From Loxodes magnus (lineage: Eukaryota; Ciliophora; Karyorelictea; Loxodida; Loxodidae): a stretch of 64,000 nucleotides of DNA. The translations under genes and the position numbers were made by a program. The notes beneath the pieces are model-generated. The model was given only the letters and a program-made list of their open reading frames with translations, ran no database searches and had not been told where the DNA came from. Every line of letters starts with the position of its first letter. Position 1 is the stretch's first letter. Below are positions 23,291 to 36,291 of the stretch, in pieces. The DNA lies in NCBI GenBank assembly GCA_946699065.1, contig CAMPDV010000946.1, positions 94,394-158,393 on the forward strand, read 5' to 3'.

Positions 23291-26200
23291 TAATAGTTTA
23301 GAAAGGATAGATACCTTATGCAGCTACTTAAACTTAAGAAGCAATAGAAAAAATAGATAGAATAATGATCTTATTTTTATTCCTAAATTGCTAGTTTCAA
23401 TAACTTCTTTCCCTATTAACTATTTCTTTCCCATAATTTCTTCTGAAATTCCCTTCTACTAACTAATTTTTCTTCAATAGTTCAAAACTTTCATATTGCT
23501 TCATACTAAAATAATTTTTTTATCCAAATTGCAGTTTCCACCAGCACTCAGCTTTTATCCTTCTTTTATAATAAAAATAGAGGTATTTGGAGTTAAATTT
23601 TTTATATCTTAGATAGTTTACATTTGATTGAAGAAACTTTAAGATTTATATTTGAGCATAACCAAAACAAAAGATTTAATTTATCTTCGCTTGATAGGTT
23701 TTCTAATTTGATTCTACGTCTAAAAGTAATAAAATTTTACAAATAGAACTAAATGTTGGTATAACACCTTCTTATTAGAAATAAAGGTAAAACTTAGATA
23801 TTAATATGATATCATGTTTGATTAGTATGTTTAAGTCCTTAAAGATTGACTTTAAATAAAAGAAGAAAGTATCTTCTGATATGTAAGATATATTCTTACT
23901 AATTTATGAAGTTTATAAGATTTAAGACTTTTAAAATTCTTCAGTATGATATTTTAAATAAGATAAGGTTTATACTTAAATTATTATTTAAATGCTTAGA
24001 TGTTTAGCTTATGTTTTTTATAATTTGAATGAACTCCTAAATTTGCTAATCTTTTATTTCAAAATTTAAAATTCTTAATTATTAAAATTTGTTGTATTTC
24101 TTTAGTAATGCTTTTACATTTCATTTTTATCCTTTCCATTTCATATGAAAATATAGATATTCTTTAGTATAAGTAATTTCCTTTCATTTTATCTATTATT
24201 CTATTAGTAATCTTAAATATCTGCAAGATCCAAGCCTTTGATTCAATTTTCTCAGTAAGTTTATCGTCTGAGTAGTTAAAGCTACAACTCTATTTTATTG
24301 TTTCTCTTTTCTTAATAAAGATCTATGGGCTTTTTCTTAGTATTTAGAGTCACTCGCAATTTATCATATCTTACTGCTAACAAGTTTCTTTATTTATCTT
24401 TAAGAACAACTTTTCAATAACTCTTGATTGTTTCAGATTAATATAAAATAATATCTTCTTGAGATATCTATTTAATAGCTAAGCTTATAGTGTTAGAAGT
24501 GGTAATTTTATAATATCATTATTAGCTAAAAGTATCTTTGCTTTACTTTTATCTTTAACAAACTTATTCTTACCCAAGTTTGCCTTATGTTTTCTTAAAA
24601 CTATTTAGAAATTATCACCTTAACAATTCATTTTTCAAGTCTCAGCATTTTCATTTTTTCTTAACTTTTTCCCTTTCAATAGTAGCTTACAGATACCAAA
24701 TAGCTTAATCTCTTAATTAACAGTCTATTTTGATTTAATGTCTGACTTTAATATCTTTTTATTCTAATTCTTTCCTTTTATGCGACTTTAAATGTTTCCT
24801 TCTTCAATACTTTACAAATAATACTTTAAACTAGCATTTAACTTAATACTTTCTTACACAGCTTTATAGATAGTTAGTTAAGTTCAGCTTAAGTTACAGG
24901 CTTCTATTATATTTACTCTATTTAACATACCAATTCAAGTACAAAACAAACTCAACATACCATTAGTACCAATAAAGGCTTAATATCTTTAAATTATTGT
25001 AGGAAGTGCTCCTAACTTAATAACAGGCTTGCTAATTATCAATCTTTTCTCACCGATAATATTCATTTCCCTTAAGTAATTAACCTTCAAATTTCAATCC
25101 TTTAAAAAACTTTACTCTATTACCATTTTTCTTAATTGAAATACCGTTTTTAACTAAGTTTATCAGTCAATTTATTTTAACCTCAAATCTTACTATATCC
25201 CTTTTATGATCTAACAATTTCCCTAATTAGCCAAATACTCTATATTCACTTTTTTAGTATATCAAACAGCCATCTTATCTACTTTCTTTGAGTTATATCA
25301 TACTAATTCCCTTCTACGAATTTCAATTTTGATAATTTCCTACTTTTATTTCCGTTTTACTTGCCTCTATTATTTACCAATCTCCTTTAGTTTAAATATC
25401 TTTTCTTCTATCATACATTTTAATATTAGGCTAAGCAATTATTTTTAATCTCTTTCAATTAAACTCTGTAAATGATAGCTTTAATCATATTTTTCAGTTT
25501 CATAGTTTAGTATTCTTCTTATAATCTCTCTTGAGTTCTTAAAATAAATTAATTTTAGTCTATTATTGCTTTGCTTTTTATATAGTCTTATTTTGGTCTT
25601 TTACATAATGAAATTTATCATAGCAACATAATTATAAAGTTAATTTATATAAATCTTCGTTCTTTTTTCCGAAATAGTGTTATTCTTTTATCGTTAGTCT
25701 GAGTGACTTCTATCTCTATGAGTTAATAATTTAACTTTCTCATTGACATATATTTCAGCTAACTGATACTAGTTTAAAAGTTTAAAAGTTTAACTCTGTT
25801 AGTCTTCTAAATAAGCTGTATCAGCAGCTTCTCTTTTCTTCTACTCTCTCAACTTTTAATTAATTTTCTTTTTAGTCTAAAATTTAGGTAGTTTCAGTTA
25901 GAACTTTAGCATCACAGAGTATCTAGGTCTAAGCGAAGAAATTTGGAGAGTAAAATTTTAAAAAGGGAAAATAGGAAACTTAATTTATTGTTTAGTATCT
26001 AATTCCTAAATCTATTACACTTCAATAATTATAAATCTGTTTTATCTTAGATATTATTAATCTTTATACCTTCTTACTCACAATCATCACATAAATTAGT
26101 TATTAAAATTCCTTTTAGCTTCACTCTAATGTGAATAGATATCTTTTGTCATGTTAGACTAGCTCTTATTCATTTATAGCTTTTTTAATACTAAGAGTTT

Positions 26201-26639
26201 TAGTTCTTGATAAATCTTCTTTTATTCATTTTTTAAACTTAAGAATTTAGAGAGTTTAGCTGTATTTTTATTGGCTACAGTCTTAATTTGCTAGTTCTTT
26301 TTTATAAGTATTAAATTCAAATCTTCTGCTTTTTTCTTATCTTTTCAAGGTTATATTATTCTAATAGGTATTTTTCCTTTCCAAGTTAATCTAAACCCTT
26401 TTATTTTAAAATTCACCTAATTATCCTTTATCTCTAGTTTATTATTATAAATTCTAAAGTTTATTTGGACGCTCCCAGTTTTTAATTAATTTGCTAAGTA
26501 AGTTTATCGTCTGAAGTGTAATAAGCCTGAAAACCCTATTTCATACTTTGTCTCTTTTCTAAATATAGATAGGCAAGTTTTGTCTTAACATATAGAGTTT
26601 AGCCTATCTGCTATAACTAGTGATTTAACTTTACTTTCT
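23291..26639. other. AT-rich DNA, probable minus-strand decayed elements
   Basis: An 18-base word AGTAAGTTTATCGTCTGA is identical at 24254-24271 and 26498-26515, with weaker similarity beyond it. On the minus strand both read TSDDKLT followed by related residues (EKIESKA versus QQINQKL), so two paralogous decayed frames running toward lower coordinates are possible. No family recognised. Confidence 0.3.
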
Positions 26640-27735
26640 AAGTTTATTCTCCAAACTGCAATATAGAGTTTTTTATTTCTTATTTTCAGCTTAGCTTTAA
26701 TATCCTTTTTTTAGTTACTATTAGATTTAAGTTCCAACAATTATACTTTAGTTTATAGCTATAATAGCAGGTATTAGGAAAGGAGAAATAACTAATACTT
26801 GGAATAAAAATTAGCTTTAGGTTAGTTAAACTTGGTAATTATCTTCCAGTGGTGTTCGAAATGCTATATAGAGCAAACTTGTAATGCTATCTATTATTCA
26901 TAAATCATATTATTCTATAACAATAAAAGGTAGAAGTAAGATACTAGATTTAATAAACTGTTCTGAAAAAGGCTTTTGCTATGACTCATAATTAATTTAA
27001 AAGCTAAGATATAAAGTGATCTCTTAGATAATAATTATTAATTTTAGCAAACCAGTAAGTATATAACTTATAAACTAAAGATTAAACTCATTTCTTTAAA
27101 TCATTCTTTAAATCTATTTTTACAACACTATTCAATTATATTATAATACTAGTATTCAGTTATTTACCAAAATCTATTTACTACTATCTCATTATTATTT
27201 CCTATCTATATTCTTTCTCTTACTACCTCAGCTTCTATAAACATTCATCTTTTACAATCAACATCCAGTCAATGCTACCATAAATATGCCTTTCTCTTTT
27301 ATTATCTTTCCTTCTGAGCTATCTGCTTCATATCTATTAATAACATCCTTGGCTTATGCTATAACAGACTATGTTGGCTGCTTAGTCTAATTACTAATTA
27401 TACTTCTTTGGTATCTTTAATATCTAAGACTTTTACTAATAAACATTTACTAGTTTACTTATTAATGAAAAGATCTAACTTAACCATATGATAAAATAGT
27501 TAAAATAACTAAAATAAGATTAAGAAAAGAACTAGACCAACCAGATTAAAAATAGAGTCAAGTAAAGTATTAGTTTCATGCTAATCATAATTACCCAATT
27601 TACCTAAACTATTTTCCAGATATTAAATTTAAATAACTGAAATTAAGCTTAGAGATATAAAGTGAAGCTTATGAGAAGATACTGAACTAAATATATATAC
27701 TAGTGCAAACTTAAAGTACTGTTTATAGTTTATTT
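26640..27735 (+). repeat. Diverged, internally deleted copy of the 4.6-kb repeat
   Basis: Corresponds to 12420-14115 of copy 1. Shared landmarks are AGGAAAGGAGAAATA, GCTTTAGGTTAGTTAA, CTATCTATTATTCAT, GGCTTTTGCTATGACTCATA, GATCTCTTAGATA and AAGCTTATGAGAAGATACTG. The segment equivalent to about 12680-13145 is missing, and divergence is much greater than between copies 1 and 2, so it is an older insertion. Confidence 0.65.
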
Positions 27736-30700
27736 GTATTTATAATTTAATTGGCTAATTATATGACTTAAATGGTACTATCATAATTAAGATCTGCTAC
27801 TTTTAAATACTTACTTTTACTATTTATTTAATTGCAAAATTTAAAAGAAGGAATTTAAAAGAGAAACCTAGGAATTCAATCAAATTAGACTTTTAGCTTT
27901 TTACGAGTGACAAAGGTTGAAGGCTCATTTATAATAGAGAAGGACGTACATAAGATGACTATTATTTAACCATTTGAAGAATGAGAAGAAATTAGTGATG
28001 ATAAGCAAATAAAAGATACAATTAAAAAGGAATAAAAGTAGGAAAATATTAAAGTTTAAGTTTATAGAAGGGAAATTGTAAGATATAGCTCTAGAAAGCG
28101 TCTAGATTAGAAGATTGTTTGATATATAAACAATATAGATATATGAAGATGATACTTATTAGAAAAGTATTAGATCATATAAGAGGTTATAGCTAGACTA
28201 AGTTTCTAATAAATCGAAGATTACCTTATCTCTAAGCGCTATTTAAGTTAAACAAACTGTCAATAGGACTATCCTTTTTAAAGCATTAGAAAATTTACTA
28301 CTTAAGCTTAATAGTTAAAGGTTAAAAAATATTATCAATAATAGAAGAGCAATAAATAGCAAAGACTGAATCAAGCTCGAGCAATCAGCATTTCCTGCAA
28401 TCATTATAATAACTCTAAGAATATTTACCTTTGTAAGCACTAATGATATCCTAAACTTCTTCTGTACTATAATTTGGTACTTAAATATTGTAAGTACAAT
28501 AGAAGGATATAAAGTAAACTGAAGTTAGTTATTTTCTATGAAGTTGTGTAAGAAAGTACTACGTTAAGTAGCAAAAAAAATTAAAATTTTTATTTGTAAA
28601 GTAACTACAAAAGAAATGCAATGAGGCGTAAATGTAATAATCGGATTAAAAAGATATTAAAGTCGAAGACTAAATCAAAATAAACTGTTATGATTAATTA
28701 AGAGATGAAGCTATTTGGAATCTGTAAGTTACTATTGAAAAGGAAAAAGTGAAGCAAAAAGGAAAATACTCAATAGTCCTTATTAAGAAGAAAGAGAAAA
28801 ATAAAACAGAACTTTAAATTTCAACCACTCCAGATTATAAACTTTCAGAGAATTTTAATCTACAGCTTGGATTGTAATGATATTAAGAGTTATTATTAAA
28901 AAAATAGTAAAAAGAAAAGAGACAACTTAGATGTCAAAATAGCTTGATTTTCAATTATTAAGAATTGATAAATATCTAATACGAAAACAAAGCTACAAAG
29001 CTGAAGAAATATGCAAAACTCATTTAAATAATGATAATGAATTTTCAAATTAAGATTTGTAAATTTAGGAGATCATTAGTGAAATAAAAAACAAATCTTA
29101 AATTTCTAAACAATTAATTAATCATTTGAGTATAAACCTTAGTTTTAATTAAATAGATAGAATATTCTAATATTAATGAATATCGTAAATAAGTAATCTT
29201 GCATCTTACATAATAGAAGATACTTTCTTAGTTCAATTTTAAATAGATCTTAAAAAAATATTTTGAGATAGTTGTTAAATTAGTAAGCCTTGAACTGAAT
29301 TAACTACTAGATTTATTATTTTTAAGTTATTTCTTCCTTTTAAAAGTAAAATGGAAGAATTTTCCCTATCTTTTATAGAATTACGTCTTAATTGTTTTTC
29401 TTTCTTTCTATTTTTGCTTTAGCTCAGCTGGATAAGCATTTTCTCCTTTTCTCTTAATACTATACTTTGATTAGTTCTTGTATAGATCTTAGGTTAATTA
29501 TTTAAGGAACGGAAACCAGATAGTCTAGTCTTAGGTTTTTCTCATCTTCACATATTCTTTCACGTCCCAATGCTTGTAATTTAGTAATTAGGGCTATGAA
29601 TTTTATTTAACTAACTTCAGGATACTTCTCTAAATACTGCTACTAGCTTTTTATAACGATATGGCATAAAAAATTTTTCAGCTGAATATAGTCTTCTATT
29701 TTTTAAGATTTTCGATAACTAAGCATTTCTGCTTTTACTCTGATTAAATGCTAAGTATTAAAATTTCAGCTTGTTATTTTAGTTATTTCTTTTCTAATTA
29801 TTCCATGCTTTCCATCATTAATTGAACTTGCCTTTAGTTGAATTATTCTTCCTAAAAGTCCTTTTACTTTCTTACTTTTCTTTATTTTGCTGATATTTCT
29901 CCTTCATCTTAGACGTGAAACATGTAAAAATTAATCAATAGGAATTATTCTTGGCTAATTTAGTTCTAATTAATAGCATAATTTAGAAATTACTTTATCT
30001 AGCTCCTGTTAAAAAGTTTTATAATGTCTAATATATTTTATTTATCTTACAGAAAGGCTAAGCATTTTAGAAGAGATTAAGTAAGTAATATAGTTTAAAT
30101 TTTATATGATTATTCAGGTAAAAAGAATTAATCTTAAGATCATCAAGGTACTTGTTTTTAGAAGATAATTCTCTCATTTAAATAAAGTCTCTATGTGTTC
30201 AATCGCTCTATTATATCTTTACTGTTATCCTTAGTTTATTTAGAAATATTAATAATTATTTATTATTTAATTCAGCTTTACTATCTCTTCTGCATTAATT
30301 AAAATTATAATTCATAATCTATTTTATATTTTTATCTAAAAATAGCCCATTTGCTTTATGTGATTACTATAATTTGAAAAAGCTTTTCATTAAATAAATT
30401 TTATATGAGTTTGGTTAGATACCTATTTATATCTATATTTAGTTTATATTATGTTTCTTAATAAAATTAGAATAATTTAGTTATTACTAATTTTAAAAGC
30501 ATCTACTGTTTCTTTTCTGTTTGATCTTTTTATTAGTTTCATCTATTTCTAAGTATTTAGTTTTATAAGTAATTTATTCCTTTTAGAGGTTATTTTCTTC
30601 CATTTTATGTAATAATTTTAAAAGTAGTTAATTCTTCTATTTAATTTAATAACTATTTTCATTCAATTACTTTAATTTAATTTAATTTAAATTATTTTCT

Positions 30701-30765
30701 TAAGTTATTTCAATCCAATCAAATATTAAGTAGCATTTTTATTTTTTACTCAATAAAAAATTAAA
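27736..30765. other. AT-rich DNA; weak minus-strand coding lead
   Basis: No recognised gene up to the RING gene. At about 29300-29930 the minus strand gives a protein-like frame (GLLGRIIQLKASSINDGKHG, then TKLQALGRERICEDEKNLRL, then LVSVPQIINLRSIQELI) without a known motif. A neighbouring frame there looks similarly plausible, so this is unproven. From about 30200 the DNA becomes T-rich and leads into the gene start, probably holding its promoter and 5' leader. Confidence 0.25.
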
Positions 30766-33048
30766 ATGTCAGCGGCCAAGTGTGAAGCATGTGAAGAAGA
30801 TTTCAACTAAGAGCTTAGAAAGCCTAGGCAGTTGGACTGCGGATGTATTCTCTGTGAGAAATGCATAAAAACTGTATACAACCTCTATTAGAAATTTACT
30901 TGCAACAAGCATAACATCATTACGTAAAGACCAATTGAGTCATTATCAATTATGAACTTAGTAAGGCAATAGGCATAGAACCTTATCAATCCGTAGGACA
31001 TCTGCCCTATTCATAGATAGTATTCCTTAACTCTATATTGTGTATAGGACAGTATAAGAATATGTGTACAATGTTATTAGATATCGCATCAAGGACATGG
31101 ATGTATTACAACGTAGGAGGCACTCTAACAATTCAAAAATTACATAGAATAAACTTTTAGAGCTATCAAGTAGAGACTGGTTTAATACATATCTACATTG
31201 TATTAATGGTATAGTCAGATAAGTTAATTGTAGATATCCAGAATGGCTAATATGGTTTAGGTATAGCAATCGATCAAGTAGAGTATCAAGTAGGCATGGT
31301 AGAAGATGGTGAATGATTAATAATACTAAATAAAGAAGTAAATGAATTTACTTAAAGAAACATCTGATTACTATCAGGTGATAGGAAGTTAGGTCGAAGC
31401 TATCTCAAATAGTTCTTAGGATAATATCAATCAGTGTGAGAACAAGAAGAGACAGTTGAATCAATTTGAGTTAACAATCTAGGAAAGGTTCTAGAGTATC
31501 TCCCAATCATCCTCTGTTGTATGTCGAGAGAATTTAAGTCAATAGGCTCTCTAGAATTTTATCATTTCTTATCTAATGCAGTAGCTTTAGCCTAACCAAG
31601 TATACTAGAGTTACATGGCCTAAGCAAGCTAGATCAAGCAACTATAGTTAGCCATAAAGCGTTTATACTAAGACTTTCAATAACGGTTCCTCTACTAAGA
31701 AAAAAAAGAATAAGACTTTCAACTCTAGTTAAGCAATAAGGACTAATAACTTCAGGCCAAGTAATTCTAGTATGCTTAAGACATCTAAGAGTTGCAACAA
31801 CAAAAACTCATTCTTCAATAGGAATTAGATCTTAGTCAATCATCCATCAATCAGTTATAAGACTAGTTACATAAATTAGCATAAGAGAATATCAATTACA
31901 AAGAGTAAATGAGAATCTTATTGAAGGAGTAGGAGAGTATGAAATCTGCATCTATTTAATTAGAAGCCGATAATAAGAATAATATTGACTAGCTTAGATA
32001 AAAGGAATAATAGTTATAAGATCTTTCATAGTCATTGGAGGAATATAAGTCTTAAGCTAGATAAATTCAAGTCAGTGAATGGAGTGAGTTGGTGAAGGAT
32101 TCTATCTATAAGTATCTAATACTTAAGAGAGTGAATAATTTTCCACCAAGGATAGCAGTATATAGGAGAGTATTCAATAATACTAATAAGATCTAATCTT
32201 TTTAATTGGACAGTATCAATGGCTCCTGTGTTTACAATGTGGTAGCATCAATGACTCCAATAACTGGTAATTGATCCTCGACACATTAGATCTCTGATGA
32301 GTTACTAATCTAGGTAGGTGGTGCAACAACTAAATCACATCTGGATAAGATCTTATAAATAACTATAGGTAGTGATTCAGTGATAAAAGCCTCAGCTTCT
32401 TTGATCTAGCCAAGAGCAATTAGATAAATGGGATATGACAATGACAGATTGTTGTATATATTAGGAGGTATGGATCCGACATCAAAATCTGCATCATCTC
32501 ATGATTATTATAATTACTACAATTCATTGGAGGTGTACGACATAGTTTTGAATAAGTCTGTGTCATTGTTGAGTAATAAGGATTGTATCGCTTATAATGG
32601 AATATGGGTATCACATGAGAGAGTATGGATAGTGGGTGGTCGAATATAAAGTTCAGATTTATCTAATAATTTCACTAGATCAAGTTTGGTATCATCATAT
32701 GACGTGATGTTGAGTGTGTATTAGTAGTATGGGATGTAGTTACCTAAGCCGGCAGCTTATTTGTCAAGTGTGTGAGTGAATGAGACTGAGTGTGCCTATA
32801 TATGGGACAACAATAATAATCTTTAGTAAACTTGTGTGTTTGACACTAGGTCAATGATAAGGGATGGTAGTTAATATCCTAAATTACCTACTGCTTTCTG
32901 ATACAATGGTCAATAAGTGAATAATGTAATATGGATGTGGAGTAGTGATGAAGTCCAATAGGCAAATGTGATATATTATTACGACATAAAAGGAGGTAGT
33001 TTTTTTAAGTCTAGAGAGTGGAAATCTATGCAATTGGATGTGAATTGA
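30766..33048 (+). CDS. RING/B-box/coiled-coil protein with kelch-like C-terminus (TRIM-like)
   Basis: 760 codons from ATG 30766 to TGA 33046 with no frameshift. RING-type zinc site: C6-x2-C9, C25-x-C27, C30-x2-C33, C46-x2-H49. B-box: C80-x2-H83, C92-x2-D95, C100-x2-C103, H108-x2-H111, an exact family spacing. Residues about 120-450 are Gln-rich coiled coil. From about 480 on there are kelch-like strands with Gly-Gly turns (LYILGGM near 565, WIVGGRI near 622). By family this is a candidate E3 ubiquitin ligase of the TRIM plan, cytosolic or nuclear. TAA/TAG encode Gln throughout; TGA at 32272, 32773 and 32899 must be read through, and Trp fits (AF-W-YNG). The last TGA is chosen as stop because sequence after it collapses into AAAGTATA repeats. 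Short standard-code frames inside are fragments or shadows. Confidence 0.85.
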
Positions 33049-33089
33049 ATCTCTTAACGAGGACAATTATTAAGTAACTATATTATAAG

Positions 33090-33425
33090 TTATTAAAGTA
33101 TTAAAAGTATATTAAAGCATATTAAAAGTATTATAGTATTATAAAGTATATTTAAAGTATATAGAGTATTATAAAGTATATTTAAAGTATATAGAGTATT
33201 ATAAAGTATTAAAAGTATTAAGTATATTAGAGTATTATAAAGTATATAATATAAATTATGTATATAATTAGATGGTATATATATTATAAAAATAGAGTTT
33301 ATAAATAGAGTATGTATAGAAATGTATAGAGTACATATAGATTACATATAGAGTATGTATAGAGCATGTATAGAATATACTTAGAGTATGAATAGAGTAA
33401 GTGAAGAGTAAGTGAAGAGTGTATG
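33090..33425. repeat. AAAGTATA-type low-complexity repeats
   Basis: Imperfect tandem words ATTAAAGTAT / ATAAAGTATATTTAAAGTAT, grading into TATAGAGTATG and AGAGTAAGTGA units, directly after the RING gene stop. Probably 3' UTR and flanking simple sequence. Confidence 0.7.
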
Positions 33426-33429
33426 AGGC

Positions 33430-34180
33430 GAGTGAGTTAAATGAAATAAGAAAAGAAAAAAGAAAAAAATAAAAAAGAAAAAGGAAAAAAAATAAATAAA
33501 ATAAAAAAAAAAATAAATAAAAAAGAAAAAGAAAAAGGAAAAAGGAAAAAGTAAGAAAGAAAAAAGAAAAAAAGCAAAGAAAGAAAAAAAGAAAAAAGAA
33601 GAAAAGAAAAAAAGAAGAAAAGAAAAAAAGAAGAAAAGAAAAAAAGAAGAAAAGAAGAAAAGAAAAAAGAAGAAAAGAAAAAAAGAAAAAAAGAAAAAAA
33701 GAAGAAAAGAAAAAAAGAAGAAAAGAAAAAAAGAAGAAAAGAAAAAAAGAAAAAAAGAAGAAAAGAAAAAAAGAAAATTAAGAAATTAAGAAAAAAAAAA
33801 TGAAAGTAAGAAAGAAAAGAACAACAAAAAACAAAGAAAGAAAAAAAGTAAGAAAGAAAAAAAGAAAAAAAGAAAAGAAGAAAGAAAAGAAAGAAAGAAA
33901 GAAAGAAAAGAAAAAAGGAAAAAAGGGAAAAAAAAAGGGGAAAAAAATGGAAAAAAGAAAAGTAAGAAAGAAAAGAAAAAAAGAAAATATAGAAAGAAAA
34001 AGAAAATTAAGAAATTAAAAAAAAAAATGAAAGTAAGAAAGAAAAGAACAAAAAAAAGCAAAGAAAGAAAAAAAAATAAGAAAGAAAAAAAGAAAAGAAC
34101 AAAAAAAAATAAAAGAAAGAAAAAAAGAATAAAAAAGAATAAAAAGAAAAATTTTTTTTTGTAAGAGAAAAAAATGCAAG
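33430..34180. repeat. Long polypurine (GAAA/GAAAAA)n tract
   Basis: About 750 bases made almost only of A and G on the plus strand (units AAGAAAAAAAG, AAGAAGAAAAG). The frames on both strands here (Lys/Arg-rich or Phe-rich) are composition artefacts. Confidence 0.9.
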
Positions 34181-34388
34181 TAAGAAAGGGGAAAAATTTT
34201 GAAGTAAAGAAGAAAAGGTAACAAAGGGGTGAAATTTAAGAGAATAAAAAATTTGAAAGAAGGGAGAAGGGGTGTAAAATAAATGAGTGTGTAGAAAGAG
34301 ATAGTGGAGTTAAAGGAAGTAGATTAGAAGTATAAAGAAGTGCAAGGAAGTGCAAAGAAGTGATTGAAATTCATGAAAAATAAAAAAG

Positions 34389-34439
34389 TCTTTTTTTGCT
34401 CAGCGTTTTACACTACAAGAGATTTTTTTTGATGGACTA
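34389..34439 (+). repeat. 50-bp direct repeat, copy 1
   Basis: Contains TTTTTTTGCTCAGCGTTTTA, CAAGAGATTTTTTTTGATGG and ACTA. An almost identical copy lies at 34822-34871 (one base different in the core: CACTACAAG versus CACTGCAAG). Confidence 0.85.
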
Positions 34440-34821
34440 GAGGAGGGTTAAAGTGGATAGGGTGTGGGAGGGAATAATGAATAAAGGTAAAAAAAATAAT
34501 TGTATAGGATATTTTTTGAAAAAAGGTAAAAAATTTAAGAAAGGGACAAATTTTTTGGTTAAATGGAGATGGAGTTAGGAATAAAAAATTATAAATTTAT
34601 TTTCCTAAAAATTTTGTGAATGAGCGAGAATAAATTTTTTTTTGTGTGAAAGGAATCGAAATTTTTTTGGATTTTTGAAAATGAGTAAAAGGTAATTTGG
34701 TGATAAGAGTAAGAGAAGGTGAAATGAAAAATAAATGGAGTGTTTTTGGGATGAGTCGGATGTTAGAGGGAATTTTTTTTAAGAAAATGAGGAGTGTTAT
34801 AAAGGGAAAAATGGTGAAAGC

Positions 34822-34871
34822 CTTTTTTTGCTCAGCGTTTTACACTGCAAGAGATTTTTTTTGATGGACTA
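34822..34871 (+). repeat. 50-bp direct repeat, copy 2
   Basis: Same sequence as 34389-34439; its last bases (GGACTA) start the tandem array that follows, whereas copy 1 has only a single GGACTA. Confidence 0.85.
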
Positions 34872-35036
34872 AAAATTTTTGGAACGGACTAAAAATTTTT
34901 GGAACGAACTAAAAATTTTGGAACGAACTAAAAATTTTGGAACGGACTAAAAATTTTGGAACGGACTAAAATTTTGGGACGGACTAAAATTTTGGGTTGG
35001 ACTAAAAAATTTTGGAACGGACTAAAAGATTTTGAA
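34866..35036 (+). repeat. Tandem array, nine 18-20-bp units
   Basis: Nine units of GGACTAAAAATTTTGGAAC and close variants (G/A at position 2, 4-6 A, 4-5 T). The first sits on the end of the preceding 50-bp repeat, so the array probably grew from it. Confidence 0.85.
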
Positions 35037-35478
35037 AAATTAAGGAAAAGGGGTAAAACGTAAGTATATTAAATAAAAAAATAATAGAATATGAATAATG
35101 AAAAAATAATTTAGAAAATAGAATAAAGTAAGTTCCGATATAATAAAAAGATTAAAATATTTATAAATTTAATTATTTAGACTTATCGATAAGAAAAACT
35201 AAGTTAAAGAAGAATTATCTTATAAACTATTGTTAGAAGTATAAATAATTTGAATATAAGGATAGATAATGATGAAAAGAGATAACTAACTAAATAAGTA
35301 AAAGAAACCAAAAAAGAAATATAATTAAGAGAGAAAGGAAAAGTGTAGAGTTATTTTTGGAGATTCACACTATAGAAGAATTTTAAAAATAGACTAATCT
35401 TGGATGTTTTAGTTTTTACTTGATTAAAAAATAATAATAAATTATTATATAATATAATATAATTTAATATAATATAAA
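35037..35478. other. AT-rich spacer upstream of zinc-knuckle gene B
   Basis: No gene seen. It ends in an AATATAAT-rich leader directly before the ATG of gene B. Confidence 0.4.
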
Positions 35479-36291
35479 ATGGCATCTAAGAAATAATAGA
35501 ATTCTCCAACAAAATCTAATAATTAACCAGACTTTGCTAACTATTTCTATTGTTTCAATTGGATAATTAGAAGTTAGTAAAAAAGTTTAAGACTTTAAAT
35601 AAATAATTTAATCTCTCATGCTAACATTAACTAATTGGTAAATTAATAGGACTCTAAGCAAGAAATTAAATAGTAGACTATTTCCTTAGAAATAGATAGA
35701 AAGGTAAATTGGTCAAATAGAATGAAATTTAAGATAAAATTTTTACCAGAGGATCAGATAACTGGAGCATATCAAGCTCAATTAATTATCAAATTCAGAA
35801 TCATAAGGAGAAGAGAATCCGAACTAAACTTATTCTATTAGAAAAGAAAAATTAAATGCTGATATTGCTATAAGTATGGACATAAGGTTAATTAGTGTTA
35901 ACGATTTAAGAAGAAACAATCTTAAGTAACTGAAAGAGAAATCTAAAATTTATTTAAGATCTTATGCTTGACAACTAGAAGACTTTCAAGAAAAAATATT
36001 TTAACCATTCTTAGAAACTTCAAAAATCTAAAAGGCATTGAGAGATACAATCTGAATTTGACTTACAAGAATTAGCAAGAGGAGAAAATAAAAATGTTAT
36101 AAGAATTTACGATTAAAAAAATAAAGTATAATACGATCTCGAGACCTATTAATTACTACAAAACTCTAATTTATGGCAAGCTAAATAAAGGTGATGTCAC
36201 ATTATTATATTATTATATTAATTTAAAATAAAAAAATGAACATAAAAATTTGAAAGACAACGAAGTAAACGTAAATTAAAGTGTAATGTGA
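35479..36291 (+). CDS. Zinc-knuckle (CCHC) ORF1/gag-like protein B
   Basis: ATG 35479 opens a frame with no shift to TGA 36289 (270 residues). The N-terminus MASKKQQNSPTK matches that of protein C (MVPKKQQTSPTK). A Gln/Ile-rich middle leads to a zinc knuckle C-W-YCYKYGHKVNQC (residues 127-140), where the Trp codon is TGA (35860). Next is a basic region, then the motif LIYGKLNKGDVTLLYYY near 36165-36215, which contains the conserved hairpin. If TGA 36289 is also read as Trp, the frame continues plausibly (KEQQDFQGVQEQKRIREM), so the true end may be later, up to about 36420. Expected to bind nucleic acid through the knuckle. No endonuclease or reverse transcriptase nearby; a similar gene follows. 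Confidence 0.65.
36174..36199 (+). other. Conserved hairpin, copy B
   Basis: TGGCA (36174-36178) pairs with TGTCA (36195-36199), one G.U pair in plus-strand RNA. The loop contains CTAAATAAAGGTGA. Confidence 0.5.

Noticed and set aside
33786-34224. Phe-rich (minus) and Lys/Arg-rich (plus) frames
   Set aside because: Direct translation of the polypurine tract; no codon structure beyond the repeat.
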